This document shows positions 1 to 7,009 of a stretch of DNA of 8,699 bases, one piece after another; position 1 is the stretch's first letter; each line of letters begins with the position of its first letter. Both the position numbers and the translations under genes were made by a program. This DNA is from Verrucomicrobiales bacterium. Lineage in GTDB: Bacteria; Verrucomicrobiota; Verrucomicrobiia; Verrucomicrobiales; Akkermansiaceae. The notes beneath the pieces are model-generated. The model searched no databases, was not told where the DNA came from, and saw only the letters and a program-made list of their open reading frames with translations. The DNA lies in NCBI GenBank assembly GCA_002729295.1, contig PBTU01000165.1, positions 1 to 8,699 of the forward strand, written 5' to 3'.

Positions 1-215
1 ACGTTTTTCTGTTGTGAGTTTGCGCTTATTATTGCCCGGGGGGGCCGTTTATTCATAGATCCTGGAGGTTCCGTCGAGGTGATAGCCTCTAAACATCAAG
101 ATACTTAAGAAGCTACCATGGCAACCCACATCCTCGCGATGCCAGATTGGGAAATTTTTGAAAATTTAAGGGGATCGAAGGACCCTTACTTTTCACGGCG
201 CAACGTGCCTCCTTT
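1..215. other. Unresolved stretch downstream of sdhB at the window edge
   Basis: No gene can be assigned here with confidence. On the minus strand an ATG at 56-54 opens a frame that runs off the window edge (MNKRPPRAIISANSQQKN...), so a further minus-strand gene could begin here. On the plus strand a frame open from base 1 ends at a TAA at 106-108 (…RLFIDPGGSVEVIASKHQDT), so the tail of a convergent gene is equally possible. Neither peptide is recognisable. A run of seven G at 38-44 lies inside both frames and could hide an indel. A small plus-strand frame at 118-252 runs into the sdhB end and shows no family signal. Confidence 0.3.
167..188 (-). terminator. Possible hairpin terminator after sdhB
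   Basis: About 28 bases beyond the sdhB stop codon, the outer hexamers TAAGGG and CCCTTA are complementary. They can form a stem with an inner two-pair extension across a small bulge and a four-base loop. On the minus strand it is followed by an A/T-rich stretch (TTAAATTTTCAAAAATTT) rather than a clean T run. It could end the sdh transcript and, being nearly symmetric, could serve both strands. The evidence is only base pairing and position, so this is a weak call. Confidence 0.3.
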
Positions 216-977
216 TCAAGAAGCTGTTTCGCGTGCGCTGGCGACGAGGTAGTCGCGGTTGAGTTTGGCGATGTGGTCGGCGCTGATTTCCTTGGGGCAG
301 ACTGCTTCGCACTCGAACTGGTTTGTGCAGTTTCCAAATCCCTCTTCGTCCATTTGGCGGACCATGGCGAGTGTTCGAGAGTCTTTTTCGACTTGTCCCT
401 GGGGAAGGTGATTGAGATGAGACGCTTTGGCGGAGACGAAGAGCATGGCGCTGGCGTTTTTGCAGGCGGCGACACAGGCACCGCATCCAATACAGGCAGC
501 TGCGTCAAAGGCGGCATCGGCGTCGGCCTTGGGGACGGGAGTAGCGTGCGCGTCTGGCGCCGAGCCCGTGCGGGCGCTGATGTAACCACCGGCTTGAATG
601 ATGCGGTCGAATGACGAGCGGTTAGTGACGAGATCTTTGACCACCGGGAAAGCATTGGCGCGGAAGGGTTCAATCCAGATGGTTTCGCCTTCAGAAAACT
701 TGCGCATGTGAAGCTGGCAGGTCGTGATGCCCTGCTCCCTGGAGTGTGGGACGCCGTTGATGGTCATCGAACACATTCCGCAGATGCCCTCGCGGCAATC
801 GTGGTCAAAGTGAATTGGCTCTTCGTTGTCATTGATGAGGCGTTCGTTGACGATGTCGATCATTTCCAGGAAGGACGCCGAAGTGGGAATCTCCTTGGCT
901 TCGTATGATTCGATACGGCCCTTGGAATCGGCGCTATCCTGACGCCAGACTTTGAGATTCAGATTGAGTAAAGGCAT
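216..977 (-). CDS. sdhB: Succinate dehydrogenase iron-sulfur subunit
   Basis: This 253-residue protein is the electron-transfer subunit of succinate:quinone oxidoreductase (complex II). It passes electrons from the FAD of SdhA through three iron-sulfur clusters to the membrane quinone site. All ligands are visible. The N-terminal ferredoxin-like domain has Cys61, Cys66, Cys69 and Cys87 for the [2Fe-2S] cluster. In the C-terminal domain, Cys162, Cys165, Cys168 and Cys227 fit the [4Fe-4S] cluster, and Cys172, Cys217 and Cys223 fit the [3Fe-4S] cluster. The spacing matches the known bacterial family, and the assignment of cysteines to clusters follows that family. The start ATG lies 3 bases after the sdhA stop, which suggests translational coupling, and no Shine-Dalgarno sequence precedes it. 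Last gene of the sdhCAB operon; intact, with normal length. Confidence 0.97.
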   Translation of the reverse strand: MPLLNLNLKVWRQDSADSKGRIESYEAKEIPTSASFLEMIDIVNERLINDNEEPIHFDHDCREGICGMCSMTINGVPHSREQGITTCQLHMRKFSEGETIWIEPFRANAFPVVKDLVTNRSSFDRIIQAGGYISARTGSAPDAHATPVPKADADAAFDAAACIGCGACVAACKNASAMLFVSAKASHLNHLPQGQVEKDSRTLAMVRQMDEEGFGNCTNQFECEAVCPKEISADHIAKLNRDYLVASARETAS

Positions 978-980
978 GGC

Positions 981-2951
981 TTACTTGTAAGAACGGATCG
1001 AGGGCTTGACTTCCTCGTAGACAAGTTCCTCTTTGTGAAGGATTGGTGGTTTCCCAGAGTCGGTGTGTTCCCATGCGGCGACGTAGAGATATTTGTCGTC
1101 GTGGCGTTTGGCTTCGCCCGTCTCGGTGGTGCCATCCTTGACCTCTTCGTCGGCTTCAGTGAATTGGTGTTCAGAACGGAAGTGGCCTCCGCAGGATTCG
1201 GCACGGTTGAGGGCGTCGTGGCAGAGGACTTCGGCGAAGTCGATGAAGTCGGCGACGCGTCCTGCTTTTTCGAGTTCCTGGTTTAGTCCATTCGCTGATC
1301 CGGGGATGCGAACATTAGTCCAGAACTCGTCGCGAATTTTAGGGATTTTTTCGAGGGCTTCCCTGAGGCCAACTTCGTCGCGGGCCATGCCACATTTGTC
1401 CCAGATGAGAAGTCCGAGTTCGCGGTGGAAAGAATCAACGGGACGGTTTCCTTTGATCTCCATGAGAGATTTGAGTCGGTCGTTGACTTGGTTTTCGACG
1501 CGCTTGAATTCCGGATGGTCGGTAGTGACGGCCCCGGGCCTTTGCGTGGCGAGATAGACCGCGATGGTGGACGGGATGACGAAGTATCCGTCGGCCAAAC
1601 CTTGCATAAGAGCGGAGGCTCCGAGGCGGTTTGCTCCATGGTCTGAGAAGTTTGCTTCACCGAGAACGTGGAGTCCGGGTAGATTGGACATCAGGTTGTA
1701 ATCGACCCAAAGCCCACCCATGGTGTAGTGAACGGCCGGGTAGATTTGCATCGGTGATTTGTAAGGGTCGTCACCGGAAATCTTCTCATACATCTGGAAG
1801 AGGTTGCCATAGCGGGCTCGGATGGCGTCTTCGCCGTCGCGGGCGATGGCATCGGCAAAATCGAGATACACTCCCAGCCCGGAAGCTGCTACACCGCGTT
1901 CGTCATCGCAGGCTTCTTTTGCAGCCCGGGATGCGATGTCGCGTGGGCAGAGGTTGCCGAAGGACGGATACTTGCGCTCAAGATAGTAGTCGCGATTTTC
2001 CTCGGAGATGTCGGTGGCTTTCTTTTTGCCTTCGCGGATTGCTTTAGCGTCTTCGCGAGACTTTGGAACCCAGATTCGTCCATCGTTACGGAGGGACTCA
2101 GACATCAGGGTCAGCTTGGACTGATAGTCGCCGCTTACCGGGATGCAGGTTGGGTGAATTTGTGTATAGCAGGGGTTAGCCATGTAGGCGCCCCGCTTGT
2201 GCGCGCGAAAAGCGGCCATGACATTGCAGCCCATGGCATTGGTGGAGAGGTAGAAGACGTTTCCATATCCCCCGGTGGCGAGGATAACCGCATCGGCAGC
2301 GTGAGAGGTGACTTCACCGGTAACGAGGTCACGAACGACGATACCTTTAGCGTGCCCGTCGACGACCACAAGATCGAGCATCTCGTTGCGGGTGTGCATT
2401 TTGACACCACCTCTTGCAACTTCCTTGGAGAGGGCCTGATAGCATCCGATCAGGAGCTGCTGGCCGGTCTGGCCGCGGGCGTAGAAGGTGCGTTTGACCT
2501 GGGCGCCTCCGAAGGAGCGGTTGTCGAGTAGTCCTCCGTATTCGCGGGCGAAAGGCACACCTTGGGCGACGCATTGGTCGATGATATTGTTCGAGATCTC
2601 GGCAAGGCGATGCACGTTGGCTTCGCGGGCGCGGAAGTCGCCGCCTTTGATAGTATCGTAGAAGAGGCGGAAAATGGAGTCGCCGTCGTTTTGGTAATTC
2701 TTGGCGGCGTTGATTCCGCCCTGGGCGGCGATGGAGTGGGCACGACGGGCGCTGTCCTGATAGCAGAAGCAATCTACCTTATAGCCGAGCTCGGAAAGGG
2801 TGGCGGCGGCGGAACCACCGGCGAGCCCGGAGCCCACCACGATAATTTTGAATTTCCGCTTGTTGGCCGGGTTAATCAATTTGGAGTCCACCTTATGGGA
2901 CGTCCATTTATCGGCGAGAGGACCGGCGGGGATTCTGGAATCTAAGCTCAT
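981..2951 (-). CDS. sdhA: Succinate dehydrogenase flavoprotein subunit
   Basis: This 656-residue catalytic subunit oxidises succinate to fumarate on the cytoplasmic face of the membrane. The FAD-binding dinucleotide fold is at residues 36-50 (VVGSGLAGGS). His72, in RRAHSIAAQGG, is the expected site of covalent FAD attachment. Substrate-site residues of the family are present: His266 (IHPT), the catalytic-type Arg337 (CPRDIASR), His408 (YPAVHYTMGG) and Arg442 (HGANRLGAS). It is longer than the E. coli enzyme of about 588 residues, as is usual for the SdhA that pairs with single-cytochrome (type B) complexes; the C-terminal domain (about 480-656) is complete. The start ATG is 12 bases after the sdhC stop, with no Shine-Dalgarno sequence. 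Fumarate reductase could run the same chemistry in reverse. The direction cannot be settled from sequence alone, but respiratory succinate oxidation is the default reading. Confidence 0.97.
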   Translation of the reverse strand: MSLDSRIPAGPLADKWTSHKVDSKLINPANKRKFKIIVVGSGLAGGSAAATLSELGYKVDCFCYQDSARRAHSIAAQGGINAAKNYQNDGDSIFRLFYDTIKGGDFRAREANVHRLAEISNNIIDQCVAQGVPFAREYGGLLDNRSFGGAQVKRTFYARGQTGQQLLIGCYQALSKEVARGGVKMHTRNEMLDLVVVDGHAKGIVVRDLVTGEVTSHAADAVILATGGYGNVFYLSTNAMGCNVMAAFRAHKRGAYMANPCYTQIHPTCIPVSGDYQSKLTLMSESLRNDGRIWVPKSREDAKAIREGKKKATDISEENRDYYLERKYPSFGNLCPRDIASRAAKEACDDERGVAASGLGVYLDFADAIARDGEDAIRARYGNLFQMYEKISGDDPYKSPMQIYPAVHYTMGGLWVDYNLMSNLPGLHVLGEANFSDHGANRLGASALMQGLADGYFVIPSTIAVYLATQRPGAVTTDHPEFKRVENQVNDRLKSLMEIKGNRPVDSFHRELGLLIWDKCGMARDEVGLREALEKIPKIRDEFWTNVRIPGSANGLNQELEKAGRVADFIDFAEVLCHDALNRAESCGGHFRSEHQFTEADEEVKDGTTETGEAKRHDDKYLYVAAWEHTDSGKPPILHKEELVYEEVKPSIRSYK

Positions 2952-2963
2952 TGGTTGGAAAAG

Positions 2964-3650
2964 TTAATTGTAGCGGCCAAAATCGAAGAGTTTGATGGCG
3001 ATGGGAATGGAGAGGAAGCCAGCGTAGATGATGATGGCGTAGGTTTGGGAGACGAGTTTGATGGCGGAGGCTGTTTTCCTGCTGCGCAGGCCGAGAGTTT
3101 GGAAGATCGAGGCAACCCCGTGGCTCAGGTGCGAGCAAAGGAGGGTCATGGCGATAATGTAGAACAGGACGACGAAGGAATTCTGAAACCCGAGGATCAC
3201 CATTCCCCAGGGGTCGTTTTTACCGAGTCCGGCGAGTTCTGAGTCAATCCGGACTGTGAAATGAAGGATGTGGTAGATGACGAAGGCGAGGATGGTGAGT
3301 CCCGACCAGATCATGATGAGGGAGGACTTGGGAGCCTTCACGGTGGCCTCGTGGGCGTAGGCGGTACGGGCGGCCTTGTTTTCTTTGGTGAGGAGGACGG
3401 TGAAAATGATGTGGAGGGCGAGACAGGCGAGCAGGCCAATTCGAGCGATCCAGACACCCATGCCATGAAGGAAGGTGTGGAGGAAATGAGCATACTCGTT
3501 GAAGGCGTCTCGGCCGGCGAAGATAAGTAAATTACCGCTAAGGTGACCTGCGAGGAAGAGAACGAGAGCGAGGCCAGTGAGGGCGACGATCAATTTCCGA
3601 CCAATAGACGATTTTGCAAAGGCGCAAAGGGAGCAAGTGGATGCACTCAT
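2964..3650 (-). CDS. sdhC: Succinate dehydrogenase cytochrome b subunit, type B diheme
   Basis: This 228-residue membrane protein anchors SdhAB and carries heme b and the quinone site. Five hydrophobic segments are visible at about residues 20-45, 65-88, 110-133, 150-175 and 200-220. Histidines that fit two heme groups are His36 (AGHLSGN), His80 (ALHII), His127 or His130 (YHILHF) and His174 or His177 (SHLSHG). The stretch from 174 to 187 (ending FQTLG) is typical of the b558 SdhC family known from Bacteroidota, Chlamydiae and Bacillus. There is no SdhD gene, consistent with a single fused anchor. Type-B enzymes usually work with menaquinone, which is inferred here. The start is preceded by no Shine-Dalgarno sequence. 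An N-terminal CSLC motif (Cys6, Cys9) precedes the first membrane segment and is an oddity. First gene of sdhCAB. Confidence 0.95.
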   Translation of the reverse strand: MSASTCSLCAFAKSSIGRKLIVALTGLALVLFLAGHLSGNLLIFAGRDAFNEYAHFLHTFLHGMGVWIARIGLLACLALHIIFTVLLTKENKAARTAYAHEATVKAPKSSLIMIWSGLTILAFVIYHILHFTVRIDSELAGLGKNDPWGMVILGFQNSFVVLFYIIAMTLLCSHLSHGVASIFQTLGLRSRKTASAIKLVSQTYAIIIYAGFLSIPIAIKLFDFGRYN

Positions 3651-3725
3651 GTCTGGAATTGTGCGAAGCCATTCAGTCGTGGCTACAGTGGTAACCTAGT
3701 GGTGCCGGATGAAATTTCAAGAGGA

Positions 3726-3760
3726 GAAAAATAAGAGAATCCGCAGGGCTCGGCCTGTGG
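3726..3760 (-). terminator. Hairpin with T-rich tail upstream of sdhC
   Basis: On the minus strand, CCACAGG and CCTGCGG (within 3760-3741) form a seven-position stem with one A-C mismatch and a six-base loop. It is followed directly by a T-rich tract (ATTCTCTTATTTTTC, 3740-3726). This is the layout of an intrinsic terminator. It could end read-through from the protease genes about 220 bases upstream or, if the sdh promoter lies further upstream, act as an attenuator in the sdhC leader about 75 bases before its start. The mismatch makes the stem imperfect. Confidence 0.35.
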
Positions 3761-3937
3761 CACAAGTAAGGGGATTTTGGGCGGGAAATGGGAGGATTTG
3801 ATTCATTGCCGGGAATTCCTGCATCTCGATCGTTTCACTCTGAATGACCGCTGGGATTTTGGCTGAGACAAGATTTTGGAGAAGACCATGCTAGATGCTG
3901 CGATACAGGGCGAAGGAGGGGAGGGAGAACGTGAACG

Positions 3938-3954
3938 CACCAAAGAAGTTGGTG
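3938..3954 (-). other. Perfect 6-bp hairpin after the pseudoprotease gene
   Basis: CACCAA and TTGGTG pair perfectly around a five-base loop, starting 29 bases past the stop codon at 3983-3985. No T run follows on the minus strand, so a classical Rho-independent terminator is not supported. It may stabilise the 3' end of the transcript or be chance. Confidence 0.25.
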
Positions 3955-3982
3955 AGCCCAATTTTCCCCACACAAAGAGATC

Positions 3983-5440
3983 CTACTTAACCTGTGGTTC
4001 GTAGAGTCTTGAGAGTGACGGAAGGCCGCGGGCTTTAAACTGGGTGTCGACCTGGTCCGAGAGACCTTGGTCGAGGTAGAGCTTGTAGGGCGTGTCGTCG
4101 GTTTCGATTTCGTGAATGCCATTCTCAGTCGTTGAAGACAGAGCCTTGGCGAGAGAGGGGAGGTCGGCGACAGGATTGCCGTTCACGCCTTTGATGATTT
4201 GATTGGAGATGCGGTCGTATCCGATGGTGGCTTCGGTGGGGACGACGCGGGTGAGGACAACGACGCGATTACGGCCTTCTTCATAGTCACTAGGGTTGGC
4301 CATGACGTCTAGGAGGTTGAGCGGTCCGCGGGTGGCCCATTCCTTGCCGAAGGCCAGAAGGTAGGGGCGGGAGAGTTCCTGGAAGACAAGTCCGCCTTTG
4401 ATGAGGAAGGGCGGAGCGTTGTCGTAGCGGTGGAGTGGGACAAGTGGATCGGGCGCCTTCTTAAGCGTGATTTTGAGGTCAAGCGGCTTGCCCTCGCGGA
4501 GGATGCCGATGGAGATCTCTTCACCAATGACGCGGCTGCCACCGACAAGGTGGGGCCAGTAGAGGGTACCGTATTTTTCGTGCTGGTAGTATCCCTGACG
4601 GTTGATGGCATTGCCATCGATGGTGAGAATGACGTCGCCTTTTTTCATGCCAGCGGAGTCGCCTGATCCTCCGGGAAGAACGCGGTTGATGTAAATGCCA
4701 CCGGCTTCCTTGGGCAGCTTGAGCCAGGCACGGAAGTGCTCGTCTTCGGTCGTGCTGAACCCGGCGCCGAGGCTGGGGAAGCCGAGGTATTTGCCATCGG
4801 CGGCGTCTTTAAGAAAGGCAGAGATAATATCGACTGAGATCACGTCGCAGATTTGGTCCTTGGAATTGTAGCTCGTGAGAACGCCCGCAACTTTGTTATT
4901 GTGGTAGGCGGGGAGAGTGAAGGAATTGCCCGCGGTTTGCATCGAGGCTTTGACTTGATAGCTGAGGTAGCCGCCGCTACTCACGAAGGTGCTGAGGAGG
5001 TCCATCTTGCGAATTGTTCCGCTGGTGGAGAGTGAATCACCGTTATCTTCGAGTTGGTAAAATTCCAGGTCGTCGCCGATCATCACTGGGTTGCTGACCT
5101 CTGCGGATTTGAGGTCTTTGAGGAAATCGGCCCCATTGATAGGGACGAGAAGGGCGAGGTTGGTCTTGTAGTCGATTGCGCTGAGCTTGGCCGGCACACG
5201 ACGGGAACTGTCGGCGGATTCCAGTTCGAGATAGATCGCATCGGCTGCCATGGCAGCTGTGGTGAGGACGCGGTTTCCGGAAAGGAGGGTGCCGAGGCCT
5301 CGCCGTTTTTTAGGCGAGTTCTTTTCCCAGGGTTGGGAGGCCTTGTAGGATTGCAGGGTGGAATTGATTCGCACCAGCGAGTCCGAAGGAGCGCCGAGAA
5401 GAGGGAGGGTAGTGAGGAGCGCAAAAATGAGAAGCTTCAT
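3983..5440 (-). CDS. Secreted HtrA/Deg9-like pseudoprotease with PDZ domains
   Basis: This 485-residue protein is a paralogue of the protease encoded just upstream. It begins with a signal peptide (residues 1-17, ending LPLLGA), so it is probably exported. The trypsin-like domain (about 22-210) has lost two catalytic residues. Where the active copy has TNAHV, this one has TTAAM (Ala63 for His). Where the active copy has CDLALL, this one has TNLALL (Asn94 for Asp). The nucleophile Ser173 survives in AGNSF, but the following Gly-Gly is changed. A PDZ domain follows at about 222-330 (GDVILTIDGNAIN). The C-terminal Deg9-like PDZ domain is at about 343-455 (KGGLVFQELSRPYL, VVVLTRV). The frame is intact, with no stops or shifts, which argues for a maintained protein rather than decay. 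The gap to htrA is 27 bases, with no Shine-Dalgarno sequence. A binding or regulatory role with the active partner is inferred. Confidence 0.85.
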   Translation of the reverse strand: MKLLIFALLTTLPLLGAPSDSLVRINSTLQSYKASQPWEKNSPKKRRGLGTLLSGNRVLTTAAMAADAIYLELESADSSRRVPAKLSAIDYKTNLALLVPINGADFLKDLKSAEVSNPVMIGDDLEFYQLEDNGDSLSTSGTIRKMDLLSTFVSSGGYLSYQVKASMQTAGNSFTLPAYHNNKVAGVLTSYNSKDQICDVISVDIISAFLKDAADGKYLGFPSLGAGFSTTEDEHFRAWLKLPKEAGGIYINRVLPGGSGDSAGMKKGDVILTIDGNAINRQGYYQHEKYGTLYWPHLVGGSRVIGEEISIGILREGKPLDLKITLKKAPDPLVPLHRYDNAPPFLIKGGLVFQELSRPYLLAFGKEWATRGPLNLLDVMANPSDYEEGRNRVVVLTRVVPTEATIGYDRISNQIIKGVNGNPVADLPSLAKALSSTTENGIHEIETDDTPYKLYLDQGLSDQVDTQFKARGLPSLSRLYEPQVK

Positions 5441-5467
5441 AGAGATGAGGGCTTTAGAATTGAGAGA

Positions 5468-6946
5468 TTATTTTTCAAGTCGTGAGGCCTTGCTGATGCC
5501 GACTTGTTGCATGATGCGCTTTTGTGCTTCGGCTGCCTCAGCGGAGGGAACGATGAGTGGTCGGGCGCCGCCATTAAATTCGATGACGTGGAATTCCGGT
5601 GGGTTGGGCGTGTTGAAAATCTCGTGGAGATGGTTGAGGTTCTTGATCTTGGTGTCATTGACTTCCTCAACGACCATTCCGGTGAAGCCTCCCATTCTGG
5701 TCGTGAGCCGATCACTTTCGACACGGGTGAGGACGACGATGTCTTCGATCTCCTTGAAGAGGCCTTTTGAGATGAAGTCGTTGTAGATTTGTCGGAGCCG
5801 GCGGTCGTCGAAGCTGTAGCTCGCGTAAAGGTTGAAGTTGAGTGGTTGGAAGACCAGTCCGCCGTAGAAGGTGAAGCGTGGCTGCTCGTCGTAGCGGATT
5901 GAGTAAATGCTGCTGTAGGGGAATTCGTTGAGGGTGATTTCGACATCCCTCGTTTCTCCTCCCCGGAGGATGGTGAGTTTGACTTTGTCGCCGGCGAACT
6001 TGCGCTCTACGATCTCGTTCATGTCGACGAATTCGCCACTGATACGGATATTGCCGGCGCTGTCGATTTCGTTGCCGTCGATCTTGAGAAGAACGTCGCC
6101 CTTTTCGACAACTTGGTCGCACGGACCCTCGGGGACCACGTTGGCGACGAGTATTCCTTTTGCGTCATCGGAGAGCTTGTAGGCCTTCCGCATCGCGGGG
6201 TTGAAGAGAGGGAAAGTGGAGAGACCAATGTCCATATAGTGATTATATTCATCATCTTTGATGTCCTCGAGAAAGCGCTTCACCACAGGAGTGGGAATAA
6301 TGTAGCCCACGTTGTCGGCGTCGGTGCGCCCCTGGAAGGCAACCCCGGCGAGTTTCCCACCCTGAATGACCGGGCCGCCGGAGTTTCCGGGGTTGATTGC
6401 GGCATCGACCTGAATGACGAGGTGGGAATCGGCGCGGGAGTGCGAGTAGGAGGAAAAGTCGATCCGGGAAACGACTCCGCGTGTGACCGAGAGGCGGTCG
6501 CCTCCGACGGGATAGCCAATGGTGCTGACCTCTGATTCGAGCTGGGGCATGCCGCCGATTTCGATGGGCGTGAGATCTTCGAAGGGAGCGAAATATTCCA
6601 GTTCAAGAAGCGCGAGGTCGCAGTCGTGGGCGATGTGCTTGATGCGTGCGACGTGCTTTTGAGCCGAGCCGCGGCGGGTGATCAAGAGGCGTCGGGCGTC
6701 GGAAACGACGTGGGCGTTGGTAAGAAACTGGTTGGGGCCGATGAGGAATCCGGTGCCACGTCCGCCGGAGAAGCGACCACTATTCCAGGGGGTTCGGTAG
6801 TCGGGAACCTGGGTGGCGCATTCGATTTTGACGACCGAGTCGTAAATCGTGGGTTTTGGCTTTGTCGTTAGCGGAGACTCTTTCAGCTGGCCGGAAGCGG
6901 CGGCTGTCAGAGCGAGAGGAAGAAGAGGGCGTAGGATTAAACGCAT
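5468..6946 (-). CDS. HtrA/Deg-family serine protease, Deg9-like
   Basis: This 492-residue exported serine endopeptidase probably degrades damaged envelope proteins. A signal peptide spans about residues 1-19 (RLILRPLLPLALTAAASG). The trypsin-like domain (about 33-230) carries the full triad: His79 (FLTNAHVV), Asp110 (HDCDLALLE) and Ser189 (NPGNSGGP). The first PDZ domain covers about 238-340 (KGDVLLKIDGNEI). The second, at about 355-460 (YGGLVFQPL, DIVVLTRVE), resembles the C-terminal PDZ of plant Deg9-type proteases more than the second PDZ of E. coli DegP; this comparison is from memory. The frame is open back to 7243, but the extra 99 residues are Ser/Thr/Pro-rich and overlap the end of ychF, while the ATG at 6946 gives a clean signal peptide, so that start is chosen. 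No Shine-Dalgarno sequence precedes it. It follows ychF by 61 bases and precedes its inactive paralogue. Confidence 0.92.
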   Translation of the reverse strand: MRLILRPLLPLALTAAASGQLKESPLTTKPKPTIYDSVVKIECATQVPDYRTPWNSGRFSGGRGTGFLIGPNQFLTNAHVVSDARRLLITRRGSAQKHVARIKHIAHDCDLALLELEYFAPFEDLTPIEIGGMPQLESEVSTIGYPVGGDRLSVTRGVVSRIDFSSYSHSRADSHLVIQVDAAINPGNSGGPVIQGGKLAGVAFQGRTDADNVGYIIPTPVVKRFLEDIKDDEYNHYMDIGLSTFPLFNPAMRKAYKLSDDAKGILVANVVPEGPCDQVVEKGDVLLKIDGNEIDSAGNIRISGEFVDMNEIVERKFAGDKVKLTILRGGETRDVEITLNEFPYSSIYSIRYDEQPRFTFYGGLVFQPLNFNLYASYSFDDRRLRQIYNDFISKGLFKEIEDIVVLTRVESDRLTTRMGGFTGMVVEEVNDTKIKNLNHLHEIFNTPNPPEFHVIEFNGGARPLIVPSAEAAEAQKRIMQQVGISKASRLEK

Positions 6947-6982
6947 TGCCGCTGAAACTAGTGCGGGTCGCGTGATTTGAAA

Positions 6983-7009
6983 GGAGGAATTTTCGGTCGG
7001 GGAGGAATT
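6983..7009. repeat. Short direct repeat GGAGGAATT between ychF and htrA
   Basis: The nonamer GGAGGAATT occurs at 6983-6991 and 7001-7009, 18 bases apart start to start; the second copy overlaps the ychF stop codon. On the transcribed minus strand it reads AATTCCTCC, and the copy nearer htrA continues as CCTCCTTTC, which resembles the 3' end of 16S rRNA. The 18-base period is not a whole number of 10.5-base helical turns. Whether it binds anything is unknown, and it may be chance. Confidence 0.4.

Larger units (their letters stand above)
3651..3982. other. Intergenic region upstream of sdhC, no gene seen
   Basis: This 332-base gap separates sdhC from the pseudoprotease gene, both on the minus strand. 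No frame in it looks coding. It should hold the sdhCAB promoter. The best minus-strand candidate is TTGAAA (3720-3715) with a poor -10 match, TAGGTT (3698-3693), 16 bases away; this is too weak to list as a promoter. Two hairpins are listed separately. A decamer, GGGATTTTGG, occurs twice on the plus strand, near 3771 and 3853, with no evident meaning. Confidence 0.5.

Noticed and set aside
118..252. Small plus-strand frame of 44 codons (starting MATHILAMPDW)
   Set aside because: It overlaps the end of sdhB and the possible terminator, and has no ribosome binding site or recognisable motif.
1093..1557. Plus-strand open frame of 154 codons inside sdhA
   Set aside because: It lies antisense to a fully conserved gene, and its composition is that of a codon shadow with no recognisable motif.
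3693..3720. Candidate sdh promoter TTGAAA, 16 bases, TAGGTT
   Set aside because: The -10 hexamer matches the consensus at only three of six positions, and the species' own promoter consensus is unknown.
5054..5485. Plus-strand open frame of 143 codons across the pseudoprotease start
   Set aside because: Antisense shadow of the pseudoprotease gene; it has no domain signal.
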